Shown: positions 16,270 through 25,941, numbered from the stretch's first letter. The stretch is 64,000 nt of DNA from Natribaculum breve (GCF_023008585.1 NZ_CP095390.1:124001-188000), one strand, 5' to 3'. The notes: generated from the letters alone by a model not told the origin. Numbers and translations: made by a program.

Positions 16270-17034
16270 ATGTTCACGCCTCCACTCGCGCTGGCGAGCC
16301 TGAGCGGTCGATCCGACGCCACGTGGGCCCGCGCCGGGGCCGATCACGCCGGCGCGGCCTTCCTCGGCGGCATCGCGCTCGACGACGACGCTCGAGACGC
16401 CGCCAGACGGATGGTCGACCGCGGCCGGGAGGAGTTCCTCCCGCCGGATCCGCTCGCGTTCGTCGACCGACAGCTCGCCGCCCTCGAGGACGCCCCCATC
16501 GTACCCGGGGTCAACGTCCGGAGCGCGACAGTCGAGCCGATCGAGTCGGTCGCCGAGTGCTGTCGCGACCACGGGGCGTTGCTCGAGATAAACGCCCACT
16601 GTCGACAGGACGAACTCTGTGCCGTCGGCTGTGGCGAGACGCTCCTCCGGGACGGTCCCAGGCTCTGTGAGTACGTCGCGACGGCGGCCGAGACGGGCGC
16701 GACCGTCGGCGCGAAAGTCCGGGCCGAAGTGCCGGGCGTCGACCTCCCGGAGCTGGCCGCCGACCTCGATGCGGCGGGCGCGTCGTTCGTCCACGTCGAC
16801 GCGATGGACACGGAGTCCGTGATCGCAGACGTCGTCGCGGCGACGGACCTGTTCGTGATCGCGAACAACGGCGTTCGCGACGAGCCGACGGTGCGGGAGT
16901 ACGTCGAGTACGGGGCGGACGCCGTGAGCATCGGCCGGCCGAGCGACGATCCGGTCGTCCGCCGTCGCGTTCGCGAGGCCGTCGATCGACAGCTTGCGCT
17001 CGAGGTGGGTTCGTCTTCGGACGACGGGCGGTGA
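16270..17034 (+). CDS. Dihydrouridine synthase-like TIM-barrel protein (archaeal MJ0144-type)
   Basis: The protein has 254 residues. MFTPPLALASLSG is a Dus-like opening, ALLEINAHCRQDELCAVGCGETLL resembles the 'lNlGCP' region with extra cysteines, and VIANNGVRDEP then GADAVSIGRP form the FMN phosphate site. It is shorter than real tRNA-dihydrouridine synthases (about 310-330 residues), which lack the cysteine-rich H-C-C-C pattern seen here. A flavin barrel is likely; activity on tRNA is doubtful. It is coupled to cofD. Confidence 0.7.
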   Translation: MFTPPLALASLSGRSDATWARAGADHAGAAFLGGIALDDDARDAARRMVDRGREEFLPPDPLAFVDRQLAALEDAPIVPGVNVRSATVEPIESVAECCRDHGALLEINAHCRQDELCAVGCGETLLRDGPRLCEYVATAAETGATVGAKVRAEVPGVDLPELAADLDAAGASFVHVDAMDTESVIADVVAATDLFVIANNGVRDEPTVREYVEYGADAVSIGRPSDDPVVRRRVREAVDRQLALEVGSSSDDGR

Positions 17035-17124
17035 ACGCAGCGCACTCACGTTCCGCGAGCGAGTCGGTGTGACCGCGAGCGATCGATCAAAAAATTTTCC
17101 CGTGACTGGGCCGCACGTTTGCCG

Positions 17125-17898
17125 ATGAAGCGGCCGTCCCTCCACGCCAGTTTTGCAGTCGTGATCACGCTCGCGGTCGTCCTCGCCGGCTGTTCGGCAC
17201 TGAAACCGGATCCGACCAGAGAAGATCGTGCGGTCGCCGCCCTCGAGCAGTCACAGGAACGACTCGAGGGGGTCGAATCGTACCGCGCCGACGGCACGAT
17301 TCGTGTCGTCGCCAGCGCCGACGACCGGACCGAGCAGGTGACGGTAGACCACGGAAGCGTCGTCGACGTCGACGAACGGAAGATGCGGACGAACTCGACG
17401 ACCGACGGGGAGACGACGCAGTCGTTTCTCGTCGATCGGACGACCTACCAGCAGTGCCCCCGACCCTGGGGCGGCTGGGCGGTCGAGGAGGCAGACAGCG
17501 ACGGCGACTGGCTCGACCTGACGCCCGCGGCGTCACAGCTCTCGGTGCTCGAGGAGGGGTCGCTCACCTGGAACGGGACCGGGACCGTCGACGGGCGCGA
17601 AGCAGTCCACCTCGTCGGCCACCCGCCGGCGAGTGCGCTCGACGAGGAGCAGGCCGGACGCGGGTCGATCCCCGGCCTCGGCGGGCCGAACGTGGAGGAC
17701 GTGACGGTCGAGTTCTGGATCGATCGGGAGACGGACCTGCCGCTCGAGTCGACGCTCGAGTTCGAGGTCACGGGCGGCGACGGGTCGGCCCACGCGTCGT
17801 CGACGATGCGATACGCCGAGTACGACGAACCGGTGTCGGTCGAACTCCCCTACGACGAGATCGAGAACACGTACGAACTCGGCTGCCCGGGAGCCTGA
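17125..17898 (+). CDS. Lipoprotein, LolA-like haloarchaeal family
   Basis: The protein has 257 residues. A signal peptide with lipobox LAGC (Cys about residue 23) is followed by an Asp/Glu-rich mature part. Segments such as GVESYRADGTIRVV, ERKMRTNS, and FWIDRETDLPLESTLEF match the LolA/LppX-type half-barrel seen in many haloarchaeal lipoproteins. It should be anchored on the outside of the membrane; its cargo is unknown. A TATA-like AAAAAATTTT lies about 30 bp before the ATG, so it is transcribed alone. Confidence 0.8.
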   Translation: MKRPSLHASFAVVITLAVVLAGCSALKPDPTREDRAVAALEQSQERLEGVESYRADGTIRVVASADDRTEQVTVDHGSVVDVDERKMRTNSTTDGETTQSFLVDRTTYQQCPRPWGGWAVEEADSDGDWLDLTPAASQLSVLEEGSLTWNGTGTVDGREAVHLVGHPPASALDEEQAGRGSIPGLGGPNVEDVTVEFWIDRETDLPLESTLEFEVTGGDGSAHASSTMRYAEYDEPVSVELPYDEIENTYELGCPGA

Positions 17899-17975
17899 CA
17901 CCGGTCGACGGTGTGCTACCGGTGACAGCCGCCGTCATCGATCACTGCTAAACCCCTCGGCACACACCATCGAGT

Positions 17976-18827
17976 ATGCGCAGCCCCGACCAGAACGCGG
18001 AACTGGCGCTCTTGCTCGAGGTCGCCGGCACGCCCAAACCGGGCAACGTCGACCGACACCGCGACCTCGAGGACCTGCGATTCGAGCACTTCCTCGCGGG
18101 TGCCGTCGGTGCACGGGACGGCCTTCGGATGGCAGCAAGCGGTGCCTCGGTCGGCCCGGCGTTCGAGCGAAGCGTCGAGGGAATGGCCGACCAGGGCGGC
18201 GGCAACACGCAGTTCGGCGCGCTCCTGTTGCTCGTCCCGCTCGTCCGTGCCGCACGCGAGGACCTCTCCCAGCCCGTCCTCGAGTCGGTCGTCGAGGAGA
18301 CGACGGTCGCCGACGCCGCATCGTTCTACCGCGCGTTCGAGCACGTGGACGTCTTCGTCTCCGATCCGCCAGAGGACATGGCACCGCTGGACGTGCGCCG
18401 CGGGAGCGACGCGACTCCGGCGCTCGAGGAGCGCGGACTGACGCTGCTCGACGTGATGGACCGCAGCGTCCCCGGTGACGACGTCGCTCGCGAGTGGGTA
18501 AGCGGCTTCGAGCGGTCGTTCGCCGCGGCCGAGCGGATCGCCGCGGCCGACGGCCCGTTGCCGGACCGTGCCGCCGAGACGTTCCTCTCGTTGCTCGCCG
18601 ACCGGCCGGACACGCTCGTCGTCAAGCGTCGCGGCGAAGCCGTCGCACGGGAGGTGACGGAACGGGCAGCCGAACTCGTCGACGCCGACGCGTTCGCGAC
18701 CGACCGCGAGTCCGTCGAACGGTTCGCCGACGACCTCGTCGCGCGCGGGATCAATCCGGGGACGACGGCAGACCTCACCGCTGCCGGACTGTTCATCGCC
18801 CTGGAGCGCGAAGCCGTCGACGTATGA
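17976..18827 (+). CDS. CitG-like triphosphoribosyl-dephospho-CoA synthase family protein
   Basis: The protein has 283 residues. It opens with ALLLEVAGTPKPGNVDRHRD, the 'KPGnV' motif of CitG/MdcB, and continues with NTQFGALLLLVPL (the 'NThlGtiLLl.Pl' block) and a late GINPGTTADLTAAGLF. Bacterial CitG makes the prosthetic-group precursor of citrate lyase, which haloarchaea lack. Archaeal and methylotroph relatives occur beside C1-cofactor genes, so a different product is likely. It overlaps the next gene by 4 bp (ATGA). Confidence 0.8.
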   Translation: MRSPDQNAELALLLEVAGTPKPGNVDRHRDLEDLRFEHFLAGAVGARDGLRMAASGASVGPAFERSVEGMADQGGGNTQFGALLLLVPLVRAAREDLSQPVLESVVEETTVADAASFYRAFEHVDVFVSDPPEDMAPLDVRRGSDATPALEERGLTLLDVMDRSVPGDDVAREWVSGFERSFAAAERIAAADGPLPDRAAETFLSLLADRPDTLVVKRRGEAVAREVTERAAELVDADAFATDRESVERFADDLVARGINPGTTADLTAAGLFIALEREAVDV

Positions 18828-19417
18828 ACGAGCGTTCCGGCGGCGAGGACGAGACGGCGACGTGGCCCGTCGATCTCCGCGGCGTCACGGAGTCGATCGT
18901 GACGACGCTCGGGCCGAACGACCGCTGGAACGTCGCGGCGCTCGGCCTGTTCGCCGACGATCCCGTCACCGCCCGAACCTGGGGAAACACCCGCACTCGC
19001 CGCAACTTCCACCGGCAGGGCGGCGGCTACGTCCAGTTTACCAGCGATCCGGTGGACTTCGTCGACGCCGCCCTGTCGATCACGGAACGCGACGATCCCG
19101 TCCTCGAGTCCGCCGACGCGTGGGTGCGCGTCGCCGCCGATCAGGTCGACGAGGGTACCGAGGACGGGACGCGATGGGAGGCCTGGGAGCTTCGCCCGCT
19201 CGAGTCGACGGTCCGCGACCGGCGAGTGCCGACGATCAACCGGGGGTTCGGTGCCGTGATCGAGGCGACGGTCGCCGCGTCGCGACTCGGGGTGGCCGGC
19301 TACGACGACGCGGCGCTTCGCGATCGACTCGAGTACGCCGCGTCGGTCGTCGATCGGGCGGGCGGGCCGCGAGAGCGGAAGGCGATCGAGCGCGTTCGAC
19401 GGTACTCTTCGTGGTAA
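18824..19417 (+). CDS. DUF447 family protein
   Basis: The protein has 197 residues. VTESIVTTLGPNDRWNVAALGLF is the DUF447 opening, followed by WGNTRTRRNF, GYVQFTSDPVDFVDAAL, and the C-terminal NRGFGAVIEATVAASRL. The fold is related to FMN-binding split barrels. The start overlaps the stop of the CitG-like gene (18824-18827), indicating translational coupling. DUF447 and CitG-like proteins occur together in other archaea and methylotrophs; a shared cofactor pathway is an inference. Confidence 0.8.
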   Translation: MNERSGGEDETATWPVDLRGVTESIVTTLGPNDRWNVAALGLFADDPVTARTWGNTRTRRNFHRQGGGYVQFTSDPVDFVDAALSITERDDPVLESADAWVRVAADQVDEGTEDGTRWEAWELRPLESTVRDRRVPTINRGFGAVIEATVAASRLGVAGYDDAALRDRLEYAASVVDRAGGPRERKAIERVRRYSSW

Positions 19418-19497
19418 CCGACCAATTCCACGGTAGCGGGCGGTCGAAACCGGCGACGCGACGGTCGCGATCCGGACTTGCGACGGCGTACCTCAAC

Positions 19498-19509
19498 CCT
19501 TTTATTATC
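19498..19509 (+). promoter_or_regulatory. TATA box of grpE
   Basis: CCTTTTATTATC is centred about 26 bp before the ATG at 19529, the spacing of a leaderless haloarchaeal promoter. Confidence 0.55.
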
Positions 19510-19528
19510 GCTGTTCTTTGACTCGGAC

Positions 19529-20446
19529 ATGAGCGAAGACGAGGGCACGAACGAGACCGCCCAGGGTGTCTCGTCCGCGGACGAAGCCGACGAGACCGAC
19601 GCCGAGGACGCTCCATCGGCGCCCGAAACCGAGCGGGGTGAGGACGGCGACGCCGACCGTGCACCCGAGACGAGCGAGGACGTCCAGCAGATCCTCGATC
19701 GCGTCACCGAGTACGACGACGAACTCGCCCACGACGTCAACTCGATCGTCGAGACGGCGCGGGAACTCAACGAGACGGTCCAGGCCCAGCGAGCCGAACT
19801 CGAGGACCTCCGCGAACGGATCGAAGAGCAAGCCGAGACGATCGGCGACCTCCAGGACGAACTCGACGACCGCGAGCAGGAACTCGAGGAGAGAGACGAA
19901 CGGGTCGACGAACTCGAAAGTGCCGTCAAACGGACGCAGGCGGACTTCCAGAACTACAAGAAGCGCGCGAAAAAGCGCCAGAAACAGCTCGAAGAGCGCG
20001 CGACCGAGGACCTGGTCACGCGACTCGTCGGCGTCCGCGACGACCTGAAGCGGGCACTCGAGGAGGAAAGCGGCGACGTCGCGGGGCTTCGGGACGGCGT
20101 CGAGATGACCCTCCGGGAGTTCGACCGCGTCCTCGACGAGGAGAACGTCGAGGAGATCGACCCCGAACCCGGGACCGAGGTCGACCCCCAGCGCCACGAG
20201 GTGATGGTTACGGTCGACAGCGCGCTGCCGGAGGGGACGATCGACGAGGTGTACACGTCCGGCTACGAGATGGGCGAGAAGGTCATCCAGAACGCACAGG
20301 TGACCGTGAGCAACGGCGAACTCGAGGACGACGAGTCGGCGTCCGAAGAGGCCGACGACGGATCAGACGACGGCGACGAGGACGCGATCGAACTCGAGGG
20401 CGACGTCGACGCGGACGAGGGCGAAGACGAACCCGCCGACGAGTAA
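19529..20446 (+). CDS. grpE: GrpE nucleotide exchange factor
   Basis: The protein has 305 residues. A very acidic N-terminal tail (to about 60) is followed by a long coiled coil (about 75-150) and the GrpE head, with QADFQNYKKRAKKRQ, the loop PGTEVDPQRHEVMVTV and YTSGYEMGEKVIQNAQVTVS. A second acidic tail closes the protein. GrpE releases ADP from DnaK. It is longer than bacterial GrpE (about 200) because of the acidic tails, typical of haloarchaea. The order grpE-dnaK-dnaJ is conserved. Confidence 0.95.
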   Translation: MSEDEGTNETAQGVSSADEADETDAEDAPSAPETERGEDGDADRAPETSEDVQQILDRVTEYDDELAHDVNSIVETARELNETVQAQRAELEDLRERIEEQAETIGDLQDELDDREQELEERDERVDELESAVKRTQADFQNYKKRAKKRQKQLEERATEDLVTRLVGVRDDLKRALEEESGDVAGLRDGVEMTLREFDRVLDEENVEEIDPEPGTEVDPQRHEVMVTVDSALPEGTIDEVYTSGYEMGEKVIQNAQVTVSNGELEDDESASEEADDGSDDGDEDAIELEGDVDADEGEDEPADE

Positions 20447-20559
20447 CGTCGCGGCACACGTATTTCTGAGGACTTCTCGAGACCGGTAACGTCCACAGCA
20501 GCGGCTGCCACGTTCGCTCGGACGTGAATTTAATTCGTCACCTCGACCCGTGTAGCAAC

Positions 20560-20571
20560 CTTTAAAACAAA
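20560..20571 (+). promoter_or_regulatory. TATA box of dnaK
   Basis: CTTTAAAACAAA is centred about 28 bp before the ATG at 20593, so dnaK can be transcribed separately from grpE. Confidence 0.6.
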
Positions 20572-20592
20572 GTGCGCATAACTACCTCCAAG

Positions 20593-22485
20593 ATGGCGAG
20601 CAACAAGATCCTCGGTATCGACCTCGGGACGACGAACAGCGCTTTCGCCGTCATGGAAGGCGGCGATCCGGAAATCATCGTAAACGCCGAGGGTGAGCGA
20701 ACGACGCCCTCGGTCGTCGCCTTCACCGACGACGACGAGCGACTCGTCGGGAAGCCGGCGAAGAATCAGGCGATCCAGAACCCGGAGCGGACGATCGCCT
20801 CGATCAAGCGTCACATGGGGGAAGACGACTACACCGTCGAGATCGAGGGCGAGGAGTACACGCCCCAGCAGATCTCGGCGATGATCCTCCAGAAGATCAA
20901 ACGCGACGCCGAGGACTACCTGGGTGACGAAGTCGAGAAGGCCGTCATCACGGTCCCGGCGTACTTCTCCGATCGCCAGCGCCAGGCGACCAAAGACGCC
21001 GGCGAGATCGCCGGCTTCGAGGTCGAACGGATCATCAACGAACCCACCGCCGCGTCGATGGCCTACGGACTCGACGACGAGTCCGACCAGACGGTGCTCG
21101 TCTACGACCTCGGCGGTGGCACCTTCGACGTCTCCATCCTGGATCTGGGTGGCGGCGTCTACGAGGTCGTCGCCACCAACGGTGACAACGACCTCGGCGG
21201 GGACGACTGGGACCACGCCATCATCGACTGGCTCGCCGACAACTTCGAGGACGAACACGGCATCGACCTCCGCGACGACCGCCAGGCCCTCCAGCGGCTC
21301 AAGGACGCCGCCGAGGAGGCCAAGATCGAACTCTCCTCGCGCAAGGAGACCGAGATCAACCTGCCCTTTATCACGGCGACCGACGACGGCCCGATCCACC
21401 TGGAAGAGTCGCTGACCCGTGCCAAGTTCGAGTCGCTCACGCAGGACCTGATCGACCGCACCGTCGAGCCGACCGAGCAGGCTCTCGAGGACGCGGGCTA
21501 CAGCAAAGACGACATCGACGAAGTCCTCCTGGTCGGCGGCTCGACCCGGATGCCCCAGGTTTCCGAGAAGGTCGAGGAACTCATCGGCGAGGAGCCCCAG
21601 AAGAACGTCAACCCCGACGAGGCCGTCGCGCTGGGCGCGGCGATCCAGGGCGGCGTCCTCGGTGGCGAGGTCGACGACATCGTCCTGCTCGACGTCACGC
21701 CGCTTTCGCTCGGTATCGAGGTCAAAGGCGGCCTCTTCGAGCGCCTCATCGAGAAGAACACCACGATCCCGACCGAGGAGTCGAAGATCTTCACCACCGC
21801 CGCGGACAACCAGACCTCCGTGCAGGTGCGGGTCTTCCAGGGTGAGCGCGAACTCGCCGAGAAGAACGAACTGCTCGGCGAGTTCCACCTGACCGGCATC
21901 CCGCCGGCACCCGCCGGAACCCCCCAGATCGAGGTCACGTTCTCGATCGACGAGAACGGCATCGTCAACGTCTCTGCCGAGGACAAAGGCACCGGCACGA
22001 CCGAGGAGATCACGATCGAAGGCGGCGCGGGTCTCTCGGACGCCGAGATCGAGCGCATGCAGCGCGAGGCCGAAGAGCACGCCGAAGAGGACAAGCAGCG
22101 CCGCGAGCGCATCGAAGCCCGCAACACCGCCGAGGCGACGATCCAGCGCGCCGAGACTCTCCTCGAGGAGAACGACGAGATCGACGACGACCTGCGCTCG
22201 AGCATCGAGGACGCGGTCGAAGACCTGGAGGAGACGATCGACGACACCGACGCTGGCGCGGAGGAGATCGAGGCCGCAACCGAAGAGCTGAGCAAAGAGC
22301 TCCAGGAGATCGGCAAGCAGATCTATCAGGGTGCCGCCGCCGGCGCGGGCGGTGCCGGCGCAGGTGCCGGCGCTGGCCCCGGCGGCATGGGCGGCGGTCC
22401 GAACCCCGGTCCCGAGGACGTCGCCGGCGACGGCGAGGAGTTCGTCGACGCCGACTTCGAGGACGTGGACGACGACGAGAAGTAA
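20593..22485 (+). CDS. dnaK: Chaperone DnaK (Hsp70)
   Basis: The protein has 630 residues. The ATPase signatures are [19 protein letters not shown] (shown by IDLGTTNS), [12 protein letters not shown] and [13 protein letters not shown]. The linker region [10 protein letters not shown] precedes the substrate-binding domain, and a Gly/Ala-rich acidic tail ends in DDDEK. DnaK binds unfolded proteins under ATP control together with DnaJ and GrpE. Haloarchaea are among the archaea that have this bacterial-type system. Confidence 0.98.
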   Translation: MASNKILGIDLGTTNSAFAVMEGGDPEIIVNAEGERTTPSVVAFTDDDERLVGKPAKNQAIQNPERTIASIKRHMGEDDYTVEIEGEEYTPQQISAMILQKIKRDAEDYLGDEVEKAVITVPAYFSDRQRQATKDAGEIAGFEVERIINEPTAASMAYGLDDESDQTVLVYDLGGGTFDVSILDLGGGVYEVVATNGDNDLGGDDWDHAIIDWLADNFEDEHGIDLRDDRQALQRLKDAAEEAKIELSSRKETEINLPFITATDDGPIHLEESLTRAKFESLTQDLIDRTVEPTEQALEDAGYSKDDIDEVLLVGGSTRMPQVSEKVEELIGEEPQKNVNPDEAVALGAAIQGGVLGGEVDDIVLLDVTPLSLGIEVKGGLFERLIEKNTTIPTEESKIFTTAADNQTSVQVRVFQGERELAEKNELLGEFHLTGIPPAPAGTPQIEVTFSIDENGIVNVSAEDKGTGTTEEITIEGGAGLSDAEIERMQREAEEHAEEDKQRRERIEARNTAEATIQRAETLLEENDEIDDDLRSSIEDAVEDLEETIDDTDAGAEEIEAATEELSKELQEIGKQIYQGAAAGAGGAGAGAGAGPGGMGGGPNPGPEDVAGDGEEFVDADFEDVDDDEK

Positions 22486-22607
22486 CGACGCTTCGTCGTG
22501 CGAGGACGGAGCGCAGCCAACACGTGAACGTTCGGTGACCGTTCCGTTCTCCTCTCGGCTCGAGGCGCGTTTTTCAAGTGTCTCAACACAGTATCGGTGT
22601 ACAACGA

Positions 22608-23759
22608 ATGAGCGAGGACTTCTACGACGTGCTCGGTGTGAGTCGGGACGCGTCTACCGAGGAGATCAAACAGGCCTACCGAAAGAAGGCGACCGAGTAC
22701 CATCCGGACGTCAGCGACGATCCGGACGCCGAAGAGAAGTTCAAGAAGATCCAGAAGGCGAAGAAGATCCTGACCGACGAGGAGAAGCGGCAAGCCTACG
22801 ACCGGATGGGTCACGACCGGTTCGAACAGGCCGAGAAACACGGCTTCGACGCCGGTGCCGGCGGCGGGATGGGCGGCGACCCCTTCGGCGGCATGGGCGG
22901 TGCCGGCGGCATGGGCGGTGGCCTCGGCGACATCTTCGAGCAGTTCTTCGGCGGCGGTGGTCGCGGTCGCGACCGCCCGCGCAAGGGCCAGGACCTGCGA
23001 ACGGCCGTCGAGATCGACCTCGAGGAGGCCTACGAGGGCGTCGAAAAGCAGTTCACGATCGAACGGCCCGAGGAGTGTGAGGAGTGTGGTGGCGAGGGCC
23101 ACCCGCCGGACGCCGACGCACGGACCTGTCCGGAGTGTCAGGGCCGCGGGCAGGTCACGCAGGTCCAGCAGACGCCGCTCGGTCGCGTCCAGCAGACGAC
23201 GACCTGTCCCCGCTGTGAGGGTGAGGGGACGCTGTACTCCGAGACCTGCAGCGAGTGTCACGGCGAGGGCTACGTCCGCCGGGAGGCGACGCTGTCGGTC
23301 GAGGTGCCGGCGGGCATCCGCGACGGTCAGACCCTCCGGATGGAAGGCGAGGGTGCGCCGAGTCCGAACGGCGGGCCACACGGCGACCTGCTGATCGACG
23401 TCTCGATCGCAGAGCACGAGGCGTTCGAACGCGACGGCGACGACCTCCGGTACCGGTTGCCGATCTCGTTCCCGCAGGCGACGTTCGGCGACACCGTCGA
23501 AGTGCCCACGCTCGATGGCCCGGTCGAACTCGAGATCCCCGAGGGGACCCAGAGCGGCGAGACGTTCCGCCTCGAGGGGAAAGGCATGCCTCGCCTCCAG
23601 CGGCGGGGCTACGGCGACCTCTACGTGCAGGTGCAGGTCGTCACCCCCGAGAGCCTGAACGCGGAACAGCGCGAGGCGCTCGAGGCGTTCGCCGAGGCCG
23701 GCGGCGAGGAGATCGACGTCGAGCAGGGCTTCCTCGAGCGACTCAAGTCGAGTTTCTGA
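22608..23759 (+). CDS. dnaJ: Chaperone DnaJ (Hsp40)
   Basis: The protein has 383 residues. The J domain (1-68) has the HPD motif in EYHPDVS, and the Gly-rich GGMGGDPFGGMGG region follows. The four CxxCxGxG zinc repeats are complete (CEECGGEG, CPECQGRG, CPRCEGEG, CSECHGEG), and two C-terminal beta domains close the protein. DnaJ delivers substrates to DnaK and stimulates its ATPase. It lies 122 bp after dnaK with a T-rich TATA-like stretch near 22570. Confidence 0.97.
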   Translation: MSEDFYDVLGVSRDASTEEIKQAYRKKATEYHPDVSDDPDAEEKFKKIQKAKKILTDEEKRQAYDRMGHDRFEQAEKHGFDAGAGGGMGGDPFGGMGGAGGMGGGLGDIFEQFFGGGGRGRDRPRKGQDLRTAVEIDLEEAYEGVEKQFTIERPEECEECGGEGHPPDADARTCPECQGRGQVTQVQQTPLGRVQQTTTCPRCEGEGTLYSETCSECHGEGYVRREATLSVEVPAGIRDGQTLRMEGEGAPSPNGGPHGDLLIDVSIAEHEAFERDGDDLRYRLPISFPQATFGDTVEVPTLDGPVELEIPEGTQSGETFRLEGKGMPRLQRRGYGDLYVQVQVVTPESLNAEQREALEAFAEAGGEEIDVEQGFLERLKSSF

Positions 23760-23796
23760 TCGGCGTCCTTTTGACTTCGCGACCGGAACCTCCGGT

Positions 23797-24522
23797 ATGG
23801 ACGCGGAGACGGTCGACGACCTGTTGACGCGGGACCGACGGAGCGAACGGCCGGCGCTCGAGGACGCGACGGGACGCGAGTTCGACTACCACTGGTTCTG
23901 TACGTCCACGTGGAAGGCGGGGAACTTCCTGCGCCACAGCGGCGTCCGAAACGGGGTTTCCGTCGGCGTCGTCGGCGACGGCCCCTTCGCGCTGCTCGCG
24001 TTTTTCGGGACGGCCCTGCTCGAGGCGACGACGCGGTTCGATCCGGCGACGGATCTCGCCGACGAGGCCGACTTCCGGGCGCTCGTCGCGCCCGTCGACG
24101 ACCTCGAGCGCTACGACCTCCCGCAGGGTGCCCAGCGCGTGGGCTACGGGCGGAAACCGGAGCGGCCGGACGTCCACCACTTCGACGCGGGGCTGTGGAG
24201 CGAGAACCCGTCGTTTCCCCCGCTCTCGATCGATCCGGAGACGCCGTTGCTCTCCGACGGCGAACGGACGGTCTCACACGGCGACGTCGTGACCGCGGCG
24301 TCGACGGTCGCCGACGCGTACGGACTCGACGAGCAGACGCGAGTCGCCGTCGCGGGAGCGCTGTCCGACCACCGGACGGTAACCGCGGGCCTGATCGCGC
24401 CGTTGCTCGTCGGGGGAACGATCGTGCTGCCGGGCGAGGGTACCGTCGCCGACCGCGCCGACGTCGCCGTCGGCGGTGGCGGCGACCTCGAGCGGATCGA
24501 CCTCGAGCGCGTTCCGCTCTGA
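23797..24522 (+). CDS. Short acyl-adenylate ligase-like protein
   Basis: The protein has 241 residues. It resembles the N-terminal part of AMP-forming acyl-CoA ligases in outline: TWKAGNFLRHSGVRNGVSVGVVG at the start, then LLSDGERTVSHGDVVTAASTVA, AVAGALSDHRTVTAGLIAPLLVGGTIVLP. The ATP loop (TSGTTG-like) and the C-terminal domain are missing, and the length is less than half that of a real ligase. It is probably a conserved non-catalytic relative; a decayed gene is the alternative. Codon use is normal. Confidence 0.6.
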   Translation: MDAETVDDLLTRDRRSERPALEDATGREFDYHWFCTSTWKAGNFLRHSGVRNGVSVGVVGDGPFALLAFFGTALLEATTRFDPATDLADEADFRALVAPVDDLERYDLPQGAQRVGYGRKPERPDVHHFDAGLWSENPSFPPLSIDPETPLLSDGERTVSHGDVVTAASTVADAYGLDEQTRVAVAGALSDHRTVTAGLIAPLLVGGTIVLPGEGTVADRADVAVGGGGDLERIDLERVPL

Positions 24523-24529
24523 TGCTGCC

Positions 24530-24538
24530 TGCTGTCCC
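24530..24538 (+). promoter_or_regulatory. Recurrent 3' motif TGCTGTCCC, copy behind the ligase-like gene
   Basis: The motif lies exactly 7 nt after the TGA, as behind cinA (15141). Confidence 0.4.
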
Positions 24539-24653
24539 AGGATTCTGCAAACCGCGAGCCGTCCGGCGGGTGCGTCGGAACTGACTCGCGATCGTCGTTG
24601 TGCGACTCTCCGGGACCGGCGGTTACAAGAGCCGACGCGCGAAACGCACGCGT

Positions 24654-24929
24654 ATGCAACTCGAGTGTCTCTTCTTCGGCCCGTTTCGCGAGGACGTCGG
24701 CGAGGAGGCCGTCGACTGGGAGACCGACGCCGGGACGGTCGGCGACCTCCTCGCCGAACTCGAGACCGAGTACCCGGTCCTCGAGGGGCGACTCGTCGAC
24801 GGCGACGACCTCGCCGGGGAGACGGTCGTCACGAAGAACAAGAAGGACGTTCGGCACATCGACGGCCTCGAGACCGAACTCGAGGACGGGGACGTCTACC
24901 GGCTTGTGCCGTCGGTCTACGGTGGGTAG
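24654..24929 (+). CDS. MoaD/ThiS-like ubiquitin-fold protein (small archaeal modifier protein)
   Basis: The protein has 91 residues with a beta-grasp pattern and ends in SVYGG; the terminal Gly-Gly is needed for adenylation by an E1-like UbaA enzyme. The block VTKNKKDVRHIDGLETELEDGDVYRLVP matches archaeal MoaD/SAMP1 proteins (key residues NKKDV and DGD). Such proteins supply sulfur for molybdopterin or tungstopterin and are also conjugated to proteins. A tungsten-type aldehyde oxidoreductase lies about 2 kb downstream. Confidence 0.9.
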   Translation: MQLECLFFGPFREDVGEEAVDWETDAGTVGDLLAELETEYPVLEGRLVDGDDLAGETVVTKNKKDVRHIDGLETELEDGDVYRLVPSVYGG

Positions 24930-25011
24930 GGTGCTTTGGCGGTCGACCGGCCAGCCGGACCCGGTATCCTCGGGGCCACTCTTTTTCGCGGTGACTGTCG
25001 AAAGATAGCGT

Positions 25012-25941
25012 ATGACAGCCGACGACCGCTGGCGAGACGTTCGAACGGCCTGCGAGCGACTCGAGCCGGGCGCAGAGCTCGTGACGCCGGTCTCCGGACG
25101 ACGGTTTCGGATCGGTGCGACCTACGACGATCGGATCGTCGTCCGGTTTACGGACAGCGGCGAGGAGCGCCCGCTGGGACGCGAACAGTTCGAGCTATTC
25201 GTGGATCGACTGGCAGACGGGCCGATCGACGTCACGCGGTTGACGCCCGGCGTCGAACCGTACGCCACGGTCCTGACGCTGTCCGGCGAGTACGCGGTCG
25301 CCGACGACGCCGTCACGTACGCACCCCGGGACGCGACGGCCGGCGAGACGCCGTACCTCGTCTCGCCCGCGGCGGCGCGCACGCGACCGGAGCGCCTCCA
25401 CGACGACGCGCTGTTGCTCGCGGACCACCTCGAGCGACACGAGGTGGACGATCCGGGATCGCTCGAGACCGACGCGCTGGCCGATCGGTACGTCCTGCTG
25501 TCGGACGTCCAGCGCGGTGCCGACCGGCTTCGGCGGGAGGCCAGCGAGGTGGTACTCGACCGCCTGGGACCGGGTCAGTCGCTGCGCGGCCGGTTCGGAA
25601 CGGTCCACCGGACGACGCGTGAGCGACGACGGCCGAAAGACGAGGCGACGGTGCTCGACGCGCTCGACGAGCACGACGTCCCCCACGAGTGGGTGCTCGG
25701 GATCGACCCGGACAAACTCGACGTCGTGGTCACCGCGACCGACCTCTCCGAGGAGGAGGTGTACGACGTCGACGAACAGGTCTACGCCCAGAAGACGGGC
25801 GTCGACGAGGACGAGAAGTTCTCGCGCCTCCAGGGACTCGCCGACAGGATCGACGAACTCGAGGGCGAAGACGGCGAGCAACTCCGCGCGGAACTCGAGG
25901 ACCTCGAGGATCGGATCGACGAGGCGCTGTCGGCCGACTAG
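25012..25941 (+). CDS. Conserved haloarchaeal protein of unknown function
   Basis: The protein has 309 residues. An N-terminal alpha/beta part has RRFRIGATYDDRIVVRFTDSGEERPLGREQFE. A middle region follows, then a C-terminal segment starting at DEATVLDALDEHDVPHEWVLGIDPDKLDVVVTATDL and a predicted coiled-coil tail of alternating Glu/Asp and Leu/Arg (about 270-305). It has no signal peptide or membrane helices. I do not recognise a family with a known role. Confidence 0.75.
   Translation: MTADDRWRDVRTACERLEPGAELVTPVSGRRFRIGATYDDRIVVRFTDSGEERPLGREQFELFVDRLADGPIDVTRLTPGVEPYATVLTLSGEYAVADDAVTYAPRDATAGETPYLVSPAAARTRPERLHDDALLLADHLERHEVDDPGSLETDALADRYVLLSDVQRGADRLRREASEVVLDRLGPGQSLRGRFGTVHRTTRERRRPKDEATVLDALDEHDVPHEWVLGIDPDKLDVVVTATDLSEEEVYDVDEQVYAQKTGVDEDEKFSRLQGLADRIDELEGEDGEQLRAELEDLEDRIDEALSAD

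Noticed and set aside
15316..17145. 609-codon frame opposite cofD and the Dus-like gene
   Set aside because: Arg/Val/Asp-rich shadow typical of GC-rich genes, with no recognisable domain.
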